Assembly (NCBI GenBank): GCA_964642165.1
Contig: CAZXOC010000193.1
Coordinates: 1-14,650 of the forward strand
DNA: 14,650 nucleotides
From: CAYRVX01 sp964642165
GTDB lineage: Bacteria > Planctomycetota > Phycisphaerae > SM23-33
Direction of reading: 5' to 3'
Each line of letters begins with the position of its first letter. The stretch's first letter is position 1. The position numbers and the translations under genes were made by a program. Below, piece after piece: positions 8,095-13,414 of the stretch. A model generated the notes under the pieces. It searched no databases and was not told the origin of the DNA. It saw nothing but the letters and a program-made list of their open reading frames with translations.

Positions 8095-9030
8095 TCAGGG
8101 AAACGTCTCGATGTCCACGTAGTCCTGGACCCCCTCGTTCGGCAGGCTGCACGAGGCCGCCATCACCGACCCGAACTCCCCGTCGCCGAAGTCCAGCCTC
8201 ACGCCGCCCGGGAAGAAGGCGAAGACCCTCGCCGCGTACGGCACGGCCAGGTGGAACGTGTGCTGGACGGTCACGTGGAGGTCCTCGTTCTCGTCGTAGA
8301 GGTCGTCGTCATCGTCGTCGTCTCGATGCGCCGGGCGGACCGTCACGTACGTGTGGTCCATCGCGTAGCGGAACTTCCGCCCCAGGCGCTCGTCCACCCA
8401 GACGGGGGGCGGTTCGTTCTGGACGGAGAAGAACCGCCCGAGGCCGTCCGCGATGACCCCGTCGTAGGGGTCGATGCCCTCGCCGCCGTAGGAGACGGGC
8501 ATGACCGCCCAGGCCGCCGCCCGCTGAATGCGGTGCATCTTGCCTTCCTCGTCGTCGCCATCGAGCAGGCGGTTCCGCGGCTCGCCCCTGCCGAAGTCCT
8601 TCGGCACGATCACCGTCGCCGCCCGCGCGGCGCAGAAGGCCGCGTAGTGCACGCAGACGTTGCCCACCATCGCCAGCGAGGTCTGCGCCATCAGCAGCGC
8701 CAGCGCCAGGAGGAACGGGAACGCCAGGGCGAACTCGAGGATGGCCACGCCGTCCTCGCCGCGGCGCTGGGCGCGGTAGGGGCGGCCCAGTCGCCAGAGC
8801 ATCGCCAGGATCCCGACGAACAGGACGGCGCAGACGAACAGCACGCCCGCGCAGAAGAGGAACGTGCCGCTGGTGAGCGCCTGGAACAGCCAGCCGGCGC
8901 GCGGGCCGACCACTCGCCCGGCGATCCACGCGGCGAGGAGGATCACCGCGGCGGCGAGCACGACGCCCCCGGCCAGGATCCACCGGGCGGGGCGACGTTG
9001 TCCGTTCCGTTGTTCCTTCTGCCCGTCCAT
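8095..9030 (-). CDS. TadE-type pseudopilin segment preceded by two extra membrane helices (311 aa)
   Basis: Residues about 17-38 and 55-79 are two membrane helices. A basic stretch RRLGRPYRAQRR follows, then GEDG94-VAILE99F and a third helix (about 100-122). The third element is a TadE-like segment with Gly just before the would-be cleavage site and Glu at +5; the following region, VHYAAFCAARAAT, also resembles TadE. With the N-terminus in the cytoplasm, the two extra helices would put this site on the cytoplasmic face, where prepilin peptidase acts. The exported part carries an unbroken run of seven Asp (about 237-243). ATG 9030 lies only 4 bases after the peptidase gene stop, and GGGG about 11 bases upstream is a weak ribosome site, so coupling is likely. 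The TadE relationship is clear; whether it is processed is unknown. Confidence 0.8.
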   Translation of the reverse strand: MDGQKEQRNGQRRPARWILAGGVVLAAAVILLAAWIAGRVVGPRAGWLFQALTSGTFLFCAGVLFVCAVLFVGILAMLWRLGRPYRAQRRGEDGVAILEFALAFPFLLALALLMAQTSLAMVGNVCVHYAAFCAARAATVIVPKDFGRGEPRNRLLDGDDEEGKMHRIQRAAAWAVMPVSYGGEGIDPYDGVIADGLGRFFSVQNEPPPVWVDERLGRKFRYAMDHTYVTVRPAHRDDDDDDDLYDENEDLHVTVQHTFHLAVPYAARVFAFFPGGVRLDFGDGEFGSVMAASCSLPNEGVQDYVDIETFP

Positions 9031-9034
9031 TGGC

Positions 9035-9628
9035 TCACAGCCCCAGCGCCAGTTTGCCGGCCACGGGCCCGCGCCACAAGACCTCGATCAGCGCCGCGCC
9101 GGCGCCGAGGCAGAACGCCAGGCCGATGGGGACCGTCGGGCTGTCGGCACCGGCGGGCGGCTTGAGCGTCCCGCCCGGCGCGAACAGCAGCGCGACCGTC
9201 CGCCACATGCGCCCCAAGGTCCGGCGCGTCACTCGCTTGGCGATCATGACCACGAAGGCCATGATCACCATCGCGATCATCCCGTAGAACATCGCCGCCA
9301 GGGCGAACCGCCAACCGGTCAGCGCCCCGACCGCGCCCATCATCTTGGCATCTCCGCCGCCGAGGACGCCCATCCTCCAGGCGACCATCAGGGGCAGGAA
9401 CCCGACGGCCAGCCCGGCGGCCGATCCCGCCAGCCCGACGGCCGCTCCGCCCTGACCGGTCAGCCGGCCCATGACGGTGTGGCCGACGAGGCCCACCAGG
9501 ACGCCCGGGTACGTCAGGTAGTTCGGGATCTTGCCCTGCCGGACGTCCGTGTAGGCGGCGGCCAGCAGCAGGATGAACAATACGTGGTAAGGCCACAGGC
9601 CCCACCACGCCGCGCTCTGCGTGGCCAT
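9035..9628 (-). CDS. cpaA: Prepilin peptidase, A24 family (CpaA/TadV type, 197 aa)
   Basis: An inner-membrane aspartic protease that removes prepilin leaders on the cytoplasmic side. Both catalytic Asp sites are visible: Asp28 in YTDVRQGKIPN and Asp93 in GGGDAKMMGA, the A24 GxGD motif. Several hydrophobic segments surround them (about 12-26, 40-52, 62-84, 104-130 and 165-185). The protein lacks the Cys-rich N-terminal methylase domain of PilD, as expected for the short Tad-type enzyme. ATG 9628 has GGAG 5 bases upstream. It is 55 bases downstream of a Flp pilin gene and 4 bases ahead of the TadE-type gene, so enzyme and probable substrates are encoded side by side. Confidence 0.95.
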   Translation of the reverse strand: MATQSAAWWGLWPYHVLFILLLAAAYTDVRQGKIPNYLTYPGVLVGLVGHTVMGRLTGQGGAAVGLAGSAAGLAVGFLPLMVAWRMGVLGGGDAKMMGAVGALTGWRFALAAMFYGMIAMVIMAFVVMIAKRVTRRTLGRMWRTVALLFAPGGTLKPPAGADSPTVPIGLAFCLGAGAALIEVLWRGPVAGKLALGL

Positions 9629-9646
9629 AACGTCTCCGCCGCGGTC

Positions 9647-9664
9647 GCCCCGGCCCCGGGGCGC
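9647..9664 (-). promoter_or_regulatory. GC-rich hairpin between flp pilin and prepilin peptidase genes
   Basis: CGCCCCGG at 9647-9654 and CCGGGGCG at 9657-9664 are perfect complements separated by two bases. The transcript can therefore form a compact, very stable stem in the 55-base spacer after the 71-aa pilin gene. No T-run follows on the minus strand, so it is not a classic intrinsic terminator. It could act as a 3' stabiliser of pilin mRNA or lower readthrough. Functional role is inferred; GC-rich inverted repeats also arise by chance in such DNA. Confidence 0.4.
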
Positions 9665-9683
9665 GCCGCGCAGCGAGCGCCGA

Positions 9684-9899
9684 TCAGTGGCCCAGCGTCT
9701 TGGGGTCAGTCTCGGCCGTGCCGCTGCGGATCTCGTCGTACGCCTCGCCCACCCAGCCGCTGATGTCCTTCCAGAACCAGATGATCACGGCCAGAAGGGG
9801 CAGCGCCACGGCGGCCACGATCAAGACGTACTCGACCATGTCCGCGCCCTGTTCATCCGAGTGCAGGGCCTTCAGCGTTTTCCCGATCCACTTCCACAT
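9684..9899 (-). CDS. flp: Flp-family type IVc prepilin (71 aa)
   Basis: A structural pilin of the Tad pilus. A positively charged leader of 18 residues ends in DEQG, followed by A-D-M-V-E-Y. Cleavage after Gly18 puts Glu at +5 and Tyr at +6, the Flp motif. A single hydrophobic helix (VLIVAAVALPLLAVIIWFW) and a 20-residue polar tail follow. The mature product would be 53 residues, typical of Flp pilins. ATG 9899 has AGGTGA a few bases upstream. It is bracketed by inverted repeats in both flanking 55-base spacers. It is the better candidate for the major pilin of the two in this cluster, but that is a guess. Confidence 0.93.
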   Translation of the reverse strand: MWKWIGKTLKALHSDEQGADMVEYVLIVAAVALPLLAVIIWFWKDISGWVGEAYDEIRSGTAETDPKTLGH

Positions 9900-9912
9900 C
9901 TCGTCACCTGCC

Positions 9913-9953
9913 GAGTCAGCAGCCGCGTATCGCGCGCCGTTCCGCGCTGACTC
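9913..9953 (-). promoter_or_regulatory. Inverted repeat (hairpin) between the two pilin genes
   Basis: GAGTCAGC at 9913-9920 and GCTGACTC at 9946-9953 are perfect 8-base complements around a 25-base GC-rich loop. They fill most of the spacer between the two prepilin genes and begin right after the upstream pilin stop. There is no T-run on the minus strand, so a plain terminator is unlikely. An mRNA processing or stabilising hairpin that sets the ratio of the two pilins is plausible. Confidence 0.45.
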
Positions 9954-9954
9954 C

Positions 9955-10143
9955 TTACGGAAACGGCAGCAATTCCAGGAACGTCACCATACGGTAGTTT
10001 TCCGCCAGGATGGCCAGGAGCCATCCGAAGACGGTGATAGCCGGCAGCCCGATCACGGCGATCAGCAGCGCGTACTCCACGGTGGTCTGCCCGCGCTGGT
10101 CGCGGTGCCACCGCCTCAGCTTGTCCCGAAGGCCGTCTCTCAC
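9955..10143 (-). CDS. Second Flp-type prepilin (62 aa)
   Basis: The leader is strongly basic (MRDGLRDKLRRWHRDQRG) and ends at Gly18. The mature start Q-T-T-V-E-Y-A-L-L has Glu at +5 and Tyr at +6, the Flp/type IVc signature, followed by a hydrophobic helix and a short tail ending in a hydrophobic, Pro-containing segment (FLELLPFP). The mature peptide is 44 residues. The start is GTG at 10143, preceded by AAGGTGA about 4 bases upstream; that site overlaps the TAA stop of the ATPase gene, so translation is probably coupled. It differs markedly from the neighbouring 71-aa pilin after the motif, so it is not a recent duplicate and may be a minor or alternative subunit. Confidence 0.9.
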   Translation of the reverse strand: MRDGLRDKLRRWHRDQRGQTTVEYALLIAVIGLPAITVFGWLLAILAENYRMVTFLELLPFP

Positions 10144-10152
10144 GCGCTCACC

Positions 10153-11298
10153 TTAGGGGTTATCGGTCGGCTCCTCGGGGTCGAAGAACCTTTTCGTCAG
10201 GCGCCACCGGCCGCGCAACAGACGCATCTTTGGCTGGTTGCAGAAGGCGGACGCCCGGTGCGTCCAGTTGAGCTGGCCCGCGCCGTCGGGCCCGACCTCG
10301 TGGACGAACATTTCGCGGAGGCGGTAGTGGCCGTCGTCGGTCAGGGGCAGGACCTCGGAGATCTGCGTGATCTCCCGCCGCCCGTCGGGGAAGCGCGTCA
10401 TCTGGACGATGACGTCGATGGCCGAAGCGACCTGCGCCCGCAGGGCGTGCAGGGGCAGCTCGATCTTGCTCATCATGGCCAGGGTCTCGAGGCGGTTGAG
10501 GGCGTCCATGGCCATGTGGGCGTGCAGCGTGGACATGCTGCCGGCGTGCCCCGACGTCATGGCCTGGATGATGTCGAGGGCCTCCCCGCCTCGGCACTCG
10601 CCGATGATGATCCGGTCGGGGCGGAGGCGCAGCGACGAGCGGAACAGCTCGCGGATGCCCACCTCGCCGCGCCCCCAGCGGTCCGGCGGGCGCGACTCCA
10701 GCGAGATCACGTGGTCCTGCTGGAGCGCCAGCTCCGCCGAGTCCTCGATCACCACGATCCGCTGATGGTTCGGGATGAAGCTGCTCAGGACGTTCAGCAG
10801 GCACGTCTTGCCGCTGCTGGTCCCCCCGCCGACCAGGATGTTCTTCTCCGCCAGCACGCACATCTCGACGTACTCGCGCGCCTCGGCGGTCCACGAGCCC
10901 AGCTCGACCAGGTGGTCCGCGTCGAACATGACCTTGGCGAACTTCCGGATCGTCATGCACGTGCTCGTCCGGCACAGCGGGTAGAGGATCACGTGGACTC
11001 GGCTGCCGTCGGGCAGGCGGGAATCGATCAGCGGGTGCTCCGGCGTGAGGCGCTTGCCGGTGTACTGAAGGACGTTGTTGACCATCGCCATGAAGGCGTT
11101 CTCGTCCTCGAACTTCGCCTCCGTCCGGACCAGCTTGCCCTGCTTCTCGATGTAGATCTCGTCGTGGGCGTTGACCATGATCTCCGCGACGGAGGGGTCG
11201 TTCATGAACGGCAGGATCGGCGCGAGGAAGTGCTCCACCGTCGCCGCGAAGATATTGGTCTTGGCCATCAGGGTCGTCTCGCGCCGGCGCATACCCAC
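10153..11298 (-). CDS. cpaF: CpaF/TadA-family secretion ATPase without FHA domain (up to 381 aa)
   Basis: A complete type II/IV secretion ATPase of the TadA/CpaF family. Visible motifs (numbered from the GTG start): SVAEIMVN at 36-43, RLPDGSRVHV at 94-103, Walker A GGGTSSGKT at 157-165, Asp box IEDSAEL at 184-190, Walker B IIIGECRGGEA at 230-240 with Glu234, and the His box MTSGHAGSMSTLHA at 247-260. It is shorter than usual CpaF proteins (about 420-460) because it lacks the helical N-terminal extension. The start is uncertain: GTG 11298 (GGAG 10 bases upstream), ATG 11292 or ATG 11268, the last giving MAKTNIF and best matching the conserved core. It is the first gene after the promoter at 11384-11412. 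It is distinct from the FHA-CpaF at the other end of the cluster. Confidence 0.93.
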   Translation of the reverse strand: MGMRRRETTLMAKTNIFAATVEHFLAPILPFMNDPSVAEIMVNAHDEIYIEKQGKLVRTEAKFEDENAFMAMVNNVLQYTGKRLTPEHPLIDSRLPDGSRVHVILYPLCRTSTCMTIRKFAKVMFDADHLVELGSWTAEAREYVEMCVLAEKNILVGGGTSSGKTCLLNVLSSFIPNHQRIVVIEDSAELALQQDHVISLESRPPDRWGRGEVGIRELFRSSLRLRPDRIIIGECRGGEALDIIQAMTSGHAGSMSTLHAHMAMDALNRLETLAMMSKIELPLHALRAQVASAIDVIVQMTRFPDGRREITQISEVLPLTDDGHYRLREMFVHEVGPDGAGQLNWTHRASAFCNQPKMRLLRGRWRLTKRFFDPEEPTDNP

Positions 11299-11383
11299 GC
11301 CGTTGGATCTCCATTACGTCTAACGCATCCGCCGGCCATCCGTGGCGGGCGAATCCCGGCGGACTCCACGTTCGTCGCCTCTC

Positions 11384-11412
11384 ATTGTACGGCGCCGTTT
11401 CCTACGCCACAA
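11384..11412 (-). promoter_or_regulatory. Probable sigma70-type promoter of the Tad pilus cluster
   Basis: On the minus strand TTGTGG (11412-11407) and TACAAT (11389-11384) are separated by exactly 17 bases. The -10 matches the consensus at five of six positions. Transcription would start near 11377, leaving an untranslated leader of about 80-110 bases ahead of the ATPase gene. It is the only well-placed promoter I found upstream of this operon. Confidence 0.55.
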
Positions 11413-11443
11413 GGGGACTTTGCGCGATTCCCCCGCCGGGGCC

Positions 11444-11472
11444 TTGCCCCCGAGCGCCCCCCGGCGTAGAAT
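11444..11472 (+). promoter_or_regulatory. Probable promoter of tRNA-Ser
   Basis: TTGCCC (11444-11449) and TAGAAT (11467-11472) are spaced by 17 bases, and the -10 matches consensus at five of six positions. Transcription would begin about 24 bases before the mature tRNA 5' end. It is divergent from the pilus promoter, with about 30 bases between the two -35 elements. Confidence 0.55.
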
Positions 11473-11501
11473 CCCCGTACGTTGGTCCGGACGTGCGGCC
11501 T

Positions 11502-11586
11502 GGAGAGGTGCCAGAGCGGCTGATCGGGCCGGTCTCGAAAACCGGTGAACCTTCGGGTTCCGTGGGTTCGAATCCCACCCTCTCCG
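11502..11586 (+). tRNA. tRNA-Ser (anticodon CGA)
   Basis: The acceptor stem GGAGAGG (11502-11508) pairs perfectly with CCTCTCC (11579-11585), with discriminator G at 11586. The anticodon stem CCGGT/ACCGG encloses the 7-base loop CTCGAAA, so the anticodon is CGA (reads UCG, Ser). A long variable arm (GAACC TTC GGGTT) marks a class II tRNA, and the T arm is GTGGG TTCGAAT CCCAC. The 3' CCA is not encoded (GTA follows), so it is added after transcription. Confidence 0.97.
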
Positions 11587-11990
11587 GTAGCGAACACCTC
11601 GGCGAACGGCGATGCCGGCCGGTGTCGGGAAGCGAAGAACGCCCTGGCAGGGCAAGGCGATGCGCTTCGCGACAGCGGCCGGTTGCCTGCGCGGGCGATG
11701 CCAAGGCGCCGCCGTCAGCGATGTGCAACAACGGCCCGCCGGGCGGCGATGGCACCCGGCTTCGGAGTCGCCGCTTCCTTGCGGTCGGGCAGTCGCACAC
11801 TTGCCGGGCTGGGGTCCTTCGCGGCGAACGACCGCGCTGGGGCGCCGTCCGATGCCGCCGCGTCCCTGTCGGCCCCGCGCCCCAAGACATCCGGGGGCCG
11901 CGTCGCCGGTAGCGAGGGGTCGCGGGGACGGAGGTCTCTCCGGGCCGCTCGCAAGCCCCATGCGGCCGAGAGAGAACAGCGCGGTCCATG
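11587..11990. other. About 400 bases with no recognisable gene
   Basis: I see no gene I can support between the tRNA and the regulator promoter. Open frames exist on both strands, as expected for very GC-rich DNA, but they overlap each other or the tRNA and encode no recognisable domain. A short perfect stem GCCCT-GGC-AGGGC lies at 11641-11653, about 55 bases after the tRNA, without a T-run; it could help end the tRNA transcript. Nothing else stands out. Confidence 0.6.
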
Positions 11991-12013
11991 ATTCTCGCCG
12001 TCAGGCCGAGAAT
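11991..12013 (+). promoter_or_regulatory. Inverted repeat upstream of the ArsR-family gene, possible operator
   Basis: ATTCTCG (11991-11997) and CGAGAAT (12007-12013) are perfect 7-base inverted repeats around a 9-base spacer. They end 4 bases before the -35 box of the regulator promoter. Dimeric winged-helix repressors bind such dyads, and ArsR-family genes are commonly autoregulated, so this may be its operator. The location is suggestive; binding is not shown. Confidence 0.4.
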
Positions 12014-12017
12014 TCGC

Positions 12018-12045
12018 TTGACAGCCCGCGCGTTGGGCCTAGATT
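12018..12045 (+). promoter_or_regulatory. Probable promoter of the ArsR-family regulator
   Basis: A perfect -35 box TTGACA (12018-12023) is followed after 16 bases by TAGATT (12040-12045), matching the -10 consensus at four of six positions. AT content rises sharply from here to the gene start (12040-12095), unlike the surrounding GC-rich DNA. Transcription would begin around 12052, about 60 bases before the GTG start. Confidence 0.6.
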
Positions 12046-12113
12046 AGAGCATTCGAAAATTCGACTATTCTTTTGCTCCTATTCTCTCGTCGGTTGGAAG
12101 GAGCCGGTAGTAC

Positions 12114-12443
12114 GTGGATTTGAGTGAAGCGACTGAGTGGGCGGAGACGTTCCGGGCGGCGGCACATCCGGTCCGGCTGATGATCCTGGCCGAACTTCTT
12201 GAAGGCCCCAGGTGCGTGACGGCGATTCGTGAGCTGCTGAAGGTCCGCCAGCCCAACGTGTCACAGCATCTATCGGTACTCAAGCACAGCGGCCTGGTGG
12301 CCTTCAGCCGGGAAGGCGCGTTCCGCTGCTACTACCTGCCGAGGCCTGGCCAGGTCCGGGCCATGCTCAAGCTGCTCGAACGGGATTTCCCGGCGGTCAG
12401 CGTGGAACAAATCCGGAAGAAGTTCCGCCCCAGCCGGGGCTGA
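12114..12443 (+). CDS. ArsR-family winged-helix transcriptional regulator (109 aa)
   Basis: A small dimeric DNA-binding repressor of the ArsR/SmtB fold. The N-terminal helix AETFRAAAHPVRLMILAELL (10-29) is characteristic. The recognition region VTAIRELLKVRQPNVSQHLSVLKHSGLV (35-62) is the helix-turn-helix, followed by the wing (AFSREGAFRCYYLP). Only Cys34 and Cys72 are present; the CxC arsenic/cadmium site in the recognition helix (ELCVCDL type) is absent, so a classical metal-sensing role is not supported. The start is GTG at 12114, with AAGGAG 10 bases upstream. It has its own promoter with an adjacent dyad and lies 213 bases ahead of an Mrp-type antiporter operon in the same direction, which it may control. 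Ligand unknown. Confidence 0.92.
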   Translation: MDLSEATEWAETFRAAAHPVRLMILAELLEGPRCVTAIRELLKVRQPNVSQHLSVLKHSGLVAFSREGAFRCYYLPRPGQVRAMLKLLERDFPAVSVEQIRKKFRPSRG

Positions 12444-12459
12444 CGCGCCGACGCGCGCG

Positions 12460-12539
12460 GGCAGCCCTGCGCACGTTCGGGCGCCGGAGATCTGTGTGTT
12501 TCTGTTTGGCGCGATAGAGAACGGAGGGCTGCCGGCGCC
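12460..12539 (+). promoter_or_regulatory. Pair of overlapping inverted repeats in the antiporter operon leader
   Basis: Two perfect inverted repeats interleave. GGCAGCCCT (12460-12468) complements AGGGCTGCC (12525-12533), and GGCGCCGG (12480-12487) complements CCGGCGCC (12532-12539). The right arms share two bases, so both stems cannot fully form at once in a simple fold. This is the layout of alternative or pseudoknotted RNA structures. It begins 16 bases after the regulator stop and ends about 117 bases before mnhE. No T-run follows, so it is not an intrinsic terminator as it stands. Confidence 0.4.
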
Positions 12540-12571
12540 GACGGCGGCTTCGTCGCAGCAGATGCGGAAAG

Positions 12572-12580
12572 CCCCCCCCC
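12572..12580 (+). repeat. Homopolymer of nine C
   Basis: Nine consecutive C residues lie in the leader, 76 bases upstream of the mnhE start. It is the longest homopolymer I noticed in the window. Such tracts are slippage-prone and also a common place for sequencing or assembly errors. Confidence 0.8.
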
Positions 12581-12639
12581 GGTTCGCGGTCACGGGTCGC
12601 GCCACGCCTCTGCAACGACCCGGCCCGTCTAGGAGCACC

Positions 12640-12672
12640 ATGTTCGGAACGCAACGATGCGGAGACATCTAA
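12640..12672 (+). CDS. Possible 10-residue leader peptide overlapping the mnhE start
   Basis: ATG at 12640 has AGGAG 4 bases upstream, the best ribosome site in this leader, yet it opens a frame of only ten codons (MFGTQRCGDI) ending at TAA 12670-12672, 13 bases inside mnhE. The mnhE ATG at 12657 has only a weak site of its own. The mnhE frame cannot start earlier at a normal start codon because of an in-frame TAG at 12630. The mini-frame may deliver ribosomes to mnhE by reinitiation, or may be chance. Confidence 0.3.
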   Translation: MFGTQRCGDI

Positions 12673-13157
12673 GCAGGTACATCGCGACGGCGGCCGTGCT
12701 CTTCTGCCTTTGGCTGCTCTTGACCTCAACCACCGACTGGCAGGAGCTGGCGGCCGGCGCGGTGCTTGGGCTGCTCGTGGCGGGGCTCGGGTACAAGGGC
12801 TTCACGAGTCGCGGTCTCCGCATCTTCTCCCCCCGGCGCCTCCTTCATCTGGCGATCTACTTGCCGGTCTTCTTCTACGAGATGATGAAGGCCAACTTCG
12901 ACGTGGCCTACAGAGTGGTTCACCCGCGGATGCCGATCAGACCCGGGATCGTGGCCATCAAGACGGACCTCAAGAGCGACATCGGCAGGCTCTTCCTTGC
13001 CAACTCCATCACGCTGACCCCGGGGACGCTGACCATGGACGTCCGGGGAGAGTACCTGTTCATTCACTGGATCAACGTGAAGGCCGAGGACGTCGAAAAG
13101 GCCTCGGAGTTGATAGCCGGTCGATTCGAGAAGCATCTGAAGGCGATCTGCGAATGA
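12657..13157 (+). CDS. mnhE: MnhE/MrpE subunit of cation:proton antiporter or Mbh-type complex (166 aa)
   Basis: A small membrane subunit of the multi-protein Mrp antiporter (MbhA in membrane-bound hydrogenases). Two or three hydrophobic segments lie at the N-terminus (about 9-25, 29-47 and 60-77). A conserved soluble C-terminal part contains IVAIKTDLKSDIGRLFLANSITLTPGTLTMDV, the hallmark of the family (LANSITLTPGT), then LFIHWINV. Length is normal (about 160). The start ATG 12657 is the only reasonable one in this frame. Its stop codon overlaps the mnhF start (ATGA at 13154-13157). It opens the operon E-F-G-D-E/B. Confidence 0.95.
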   Translation: MRRHLSRYIATAAVLFCLWLLLTSTTDWQELAAGAVLGLLVAGLGYKGFTSRGLRIFSPRRLLHLAIYLPVFFYEMMKANFDVAYRVVHPRMPIRPGIVAIKTDLKSDIGRLFLANSITLTPGTLTMDVRGEYLFIHWINVKAEDVEKASELIAGRFEKHLKAICE

Positions 13158-13414
13158 GCCTCGCCCTCTACATTGTCTTCTTCAGCATCGGAGTGGCGGC
13201 GGTGGTCCTTTGCATGATCCGCGCCCTGCGAGGCCCGACCGCACCGGACAGGCTCGTCGCCGTGGACGGGATGGTCACCATTACGACGGCGTTGATGGTC
13301 CTGCTGGGGCTCTATCTGGGCAGCCGGATCTACATCGACGTGGCCCTGGTCTACGCGGTGCTTGCGTTCGTGGGCGTGATCGCCGTGGCGCGCTACCTGG
13401 AGAGGGGACTGTGA
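13154..13414 (+). CDS. mnhF: MnhF/MrpF subunit (86 aa)
   Basis: A three-helix membrane subunit (MbhB equivalent). Family signatures: RGPTAPDRLVAVD (26-38) after the first helix and YIDVALVYAVLAFVGVIAVARYL (60-82) as the last helix, with conserved Asp32 and Asp62. Length is normal for MnhF. Its ATG overlaps the mnhE stop by the ATGA arrangement and its TGA overlaps the GTG start of mnhG (GTGA at 13411-13414), so translation is coupled across three genes. Confidence 0.95.
   Translation: MSLALYIVFFSIGVAAVVLCMIRALRGPTAPDRLVAVDGMVTITTALMVLLGLYLGSRIYIDVALVYAVLAFVGVIAVARYLERGL

Noticed and set aside
2217..8122. Very long plus-strand open frames opposite the pilus and kinase genes (about 1031 and 857 codons)
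   Set aside because: They are Arg/Pro/Val-rich, have no recognisable domain, and mirror real genes on the minus strand. Such shadows are normal at this GC content.
11594..11625. Imperfect hairpin ACACC...GGTGT after the tRNA as a terminator
   Set aside because: The stem is interrupted and there is no T-run. The shorter perfect stem at 11641-11653 is at least as good, and neither is convincing.
11584..11915. Direct repeat CCGGTAGCGA at the tRNA 3' end (11584-11593) and at 11906-11915, as a possible integration scar
   Set aside because: Ten bases is too short, only three lie in the tRNA, and no integrase or foreign gene lies between the copies.
11402..11989. Long minus-strand open frame (195 codons) across the tRNA, with a protein containing VGFEPTEP
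   Set aside because: This peptide is what the antisense of a class II Ser tRNA encodes and is a well-known false gene. Its conservation comes from the tRNA.
11545..12127. Plus-strand open frames between the tRNA and the regulator
   Set aside because: They begin inside the tRNA or run through the promoter of the regulator, overlap each other, and encode low-complexity Arg/Ala-rich sequence with no domain.
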